From Psychroserpens algicola (GTDB taxonomy: Bacteria; Bacteroidota; Bacteroidia; Flavobacteriales; Flavobacteriaceae), in assembly GCF_014526325.1 (NCBI RefSeq), contig NZ_JACNMJ010000002.1, forward strand, positions 310,001 to 374,000: a DNA stretch of 64,000 bases, given 5' to 3'. Position 1 is the first letter of the stretch. Every line of letters begins with the position of its first letter. The notes beneath the pieces were generated by a model that made no database searches, had not been told where the DNA came from, and saw nothing but the letters and a program-made list of their open reading frames with translations. The position numbers were made by a program, and so were the translations under genes. Positions 62,828-64,000 of the stretch are shown piece after piece.

Positions 62828-64000
62828 CTAATCTTTTAAGACATTCATGACATCATCAAACTCATAACATTTTATAATACCTGAAGTTTTATGACTTTTA
62901 ACTGCTAAAATTTCACTCATATAATGCTTAAGATCAGTATCATTCATTTTAGCAATACTCTCCAATATACTAAGATTAGAATCAGATATTTTATAGGTTT
63001 CCTTAAATGTATATGATGAATCTCCTATAAATTTAAATGTGCCATAATTGTGTGCTGTTGGTATGGCGTAATGGGTTTTAAAATCTAAAATATCAAAAGT
63101 CTTATCGTTGTATTCATACAATTTAAAACCTGGATTATTACCATGACCAATAGTGATACCAGGAGTTGACATACTAATGCCAATTAAACTATCACTATCT
63201 ACTTTTTTACTTGAGTATAAGCGTCGTATACCATCAAAATGTGTATGACTTGTTAATATCCCTTTTATTTGATCTTTTTTACCTGCAACTAAATTGAGAA
63301 ATGCGTTTTGAAAAGACAACACATCGCCTTTTAAGTTCGTTATGCGATAACTGGAATTCCACATTGGTCCTGGAACATTGTCACAGTTGTTTGGCAGTGT
63401 TGAATCAAAATTAGCATAATTATCAATACCAGGCGGAATATGCATCATTATCAATATTGGCTTATTTGTTTTTATGCTATCTAAAGTTTTCTCTAGCCAA
63501 ATAAATTGTTTCTGAGCTGCTGCTTGTTGTGATACATCATCTTTATCGAAATAATAACTTCGCGTCATGATAACCGAATTGAGTGCTATAATTTTTAAGG
63601 TATCTGTTCCTACAGATATATCGGTTGCATAATATCCAAATTGTTTCTGAAAATCTGTGTTTGAAATTTTAGCGACCCCGCTTTTATCATGCAAAATAGG
63701 CCAAGGATCGGCAGCACTATCATCTACAGAAAAAGGAGTTTTACCTTCACTATCCTGAAACGAATAATAATCGCCTGCAAGAGAATCGTTATTTCCTGGC
63801 AAATACAATAAAGGAATGTTAATATTTAAAGCTCTCAAATGCTCTAACATCAAAGTTACATTCTTTACTCTTGACGCATCTTCGTGATGTGGTAAGTCTC
63901 CTAAATACACCATGAATTTTGGCTGCTCTGCTTTTATAACTGCTTCTAATTTACGTTTTGTTCTGGCCCAGAGAGAGTCTCCTGTATCATTATGCCTTCC
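62828..64000 (-). CDS. Metallophosphoesterase, acid-sphingomyelinase-like (N-terminus beyond the window)
   Basis: The frame is open to the right window edge, so at least 391 residues are coded and the start lies outside; the internal Met at 63913 is not the real start. Metal-site motifs are YLGDLPHHED, the Asn-type GNNDS in YLPGNNDSLAGDYYSF, H in MMHIPPGIDN and the paired SHTHFD. The second motif G-N-N/H-D-x and HIPPG are shared with acid sphingomyelinase-like phosphodiesterases. Such enzymes in Bacteroidota are usually exported; the signal peptide would be beyond the edge. Substrate unknown. Confidence 0.8.
   Translation of the reverse strand, partial: GRHNDTGDSLWARTKRKLEAVIKAEQPKFMVYLGDLPHHEDASRVKNVTLMLEHLRALNINIPLLYLPGNNDSLAGDYYSFQDSEGKTPFSVDDSAADPWPILHDKSGVAKISNTDFQKQFGYYATDISVGTDTLKIIALNSVIMTRSYYFDKDDVSQQAAAQKQFIWLEKTLDSIKTNKPILIMMHIPPGIDNYANFDSTLPNNCDNVPGPMWNSSYRITNLKGDVLSFQNAFLNLVAGKKDQIKGILTSHTHFDGIRRLYSSKKVDSDSLIGISMSTPGITIGHGNNPGFKLYEYNDKTFDILDFKTHYAIPTAHNYGTFKFIGDSSYTFKETYKISDSNLSILESIAKMNDTDLKHYMSEILAVKSHKTSGIIKCYEFDDVMNVLKD

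Noticed and set aside
63911-63913. ATG at 63913 as the start of the metallophosphoesterase
   Set aside because: The frame continues to the window edge (upstream residues include LEAVIKAEQPKF before MVYLGD), and the first metal motif would be missing.
1-64000. tRNA or rRNA genes, CRISPR arrays, insertion sequences, prophage
   Set aside because: No gap longer than about 230 bp exists; no cloverleaf with a TTCRA arm, repeat-spacer series or transposase/integrase reading frame was seen.

Overview
The window is a stretch of chromosome from a member of the Bacteroidota, almost certainly family Flavobacteriaceae (a marine-type relative of Winogradskyella, Psychroserpens, Olleya or Formosa; genus not resolved). 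The evidence is the low GC content, the many promoters with the Bacteroidota -7 box TAnnTTTG and no enteric -10 box, near absence of strong Shine-Dalgarno sites, and protein families typical of this group (DUF5916, DUF3667, DUF4834, DUF6787, YfhO, BatA-vWA, CarboxypepD-regulated TonB receptors, S9 and M61 peptidases, zinc-dependent metalloprotease with DUF4953-like domain). The layout is ordinary dense core genome: about 60 protein genes, no rRNA or tRNA, no insertion sequence, prophage or CRISPR array, and no gap between genes longer than about 230 bp.

Layout. 0-4.4 kb: topoisomerase IV ParE with an overlapping secreted protein, then ychF with an SRPBCC protein, then a 2[4Fe-4S] ferredoxin. 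4.4-8.4 kb: LuxC-type acyl-CoA reductase, the serine biosynthesis pair serC-serA, and a DUF937 protein. 8.5-13 kb: lipoprotein, then a probable zinc-uptake group (DUF6787 membrane protein, histidine-rich exported protein, ZnuD-like TonB receptor, lipoprotein). 13-22 kb: folE, a DUF5916 outer-membrane protein, LolD-type ATPase, two lipoproteins, TIGR02757 protein, M61 peptidase. 21.8-28 kb: a glycosyltransferase, then a tight six-gene run from a BatA/vWA protein through a dihydroorotase-like pseudoenzyme to a GNAT protein. 28-36 kb: PhnP-like hydrolase, a conserved 483-aa protein, bcp, nth (without its Fe-S cysteines), an ECF sigma factor followed by a 47-aa gene, and uvrA. 36-40 kb: DUF3667 protein and two paralogous exported proteins, each behind a sigma-54-type promoter, with an Asp/Asn-hydroxylase-like gene between them. 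40-46 kb: flippase, GT4 glycosyltransferase, YfhO, DUF4834. 46-54 kb: outer-membrane protein, GNAT-like protein, an alpha-oxoamine synthase next to a cysteine-synthase-like enzyme (candidate sulfonolipid pair), S9 peptidase, YbaB. 54-64 kb: threonine aldolase, zinc metalloprotease, GNAT, prfB with its programmed frameshift, arsC, an outer-membrane beta-barrel receptor, a small membrane protein and a truncated metallophosphoesterase.

The most unusual signal is the 37.4-40.3 kb locus: two secreted paralogs built on a shared FPDG-x-FDF motif and 16-residue Tyr/Gly repeats, one of which carries a ~190-residue Arg/Ser/Thr tail, each preceded by TGGCACG-N4-TTG at the exact sigma-54 spacing. Other points worth a second look are the dihydroorotase that has lost its metal ligands, the cysteine-free endonuclease III, the serC-serA / cysteine-synthase-like / oxoamine synthase set that could feed sulfonolipid synthesis, a paired-hairpin dispersed-type repeat at 31.05 kb, a 21-bp-spaced direct repeat upstream of the 8.6 kb lipoprotein gene, and face-to-face overlapping promoters in two very short divergent gaps. 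All assignments are from reading the sequence; no database search was run.
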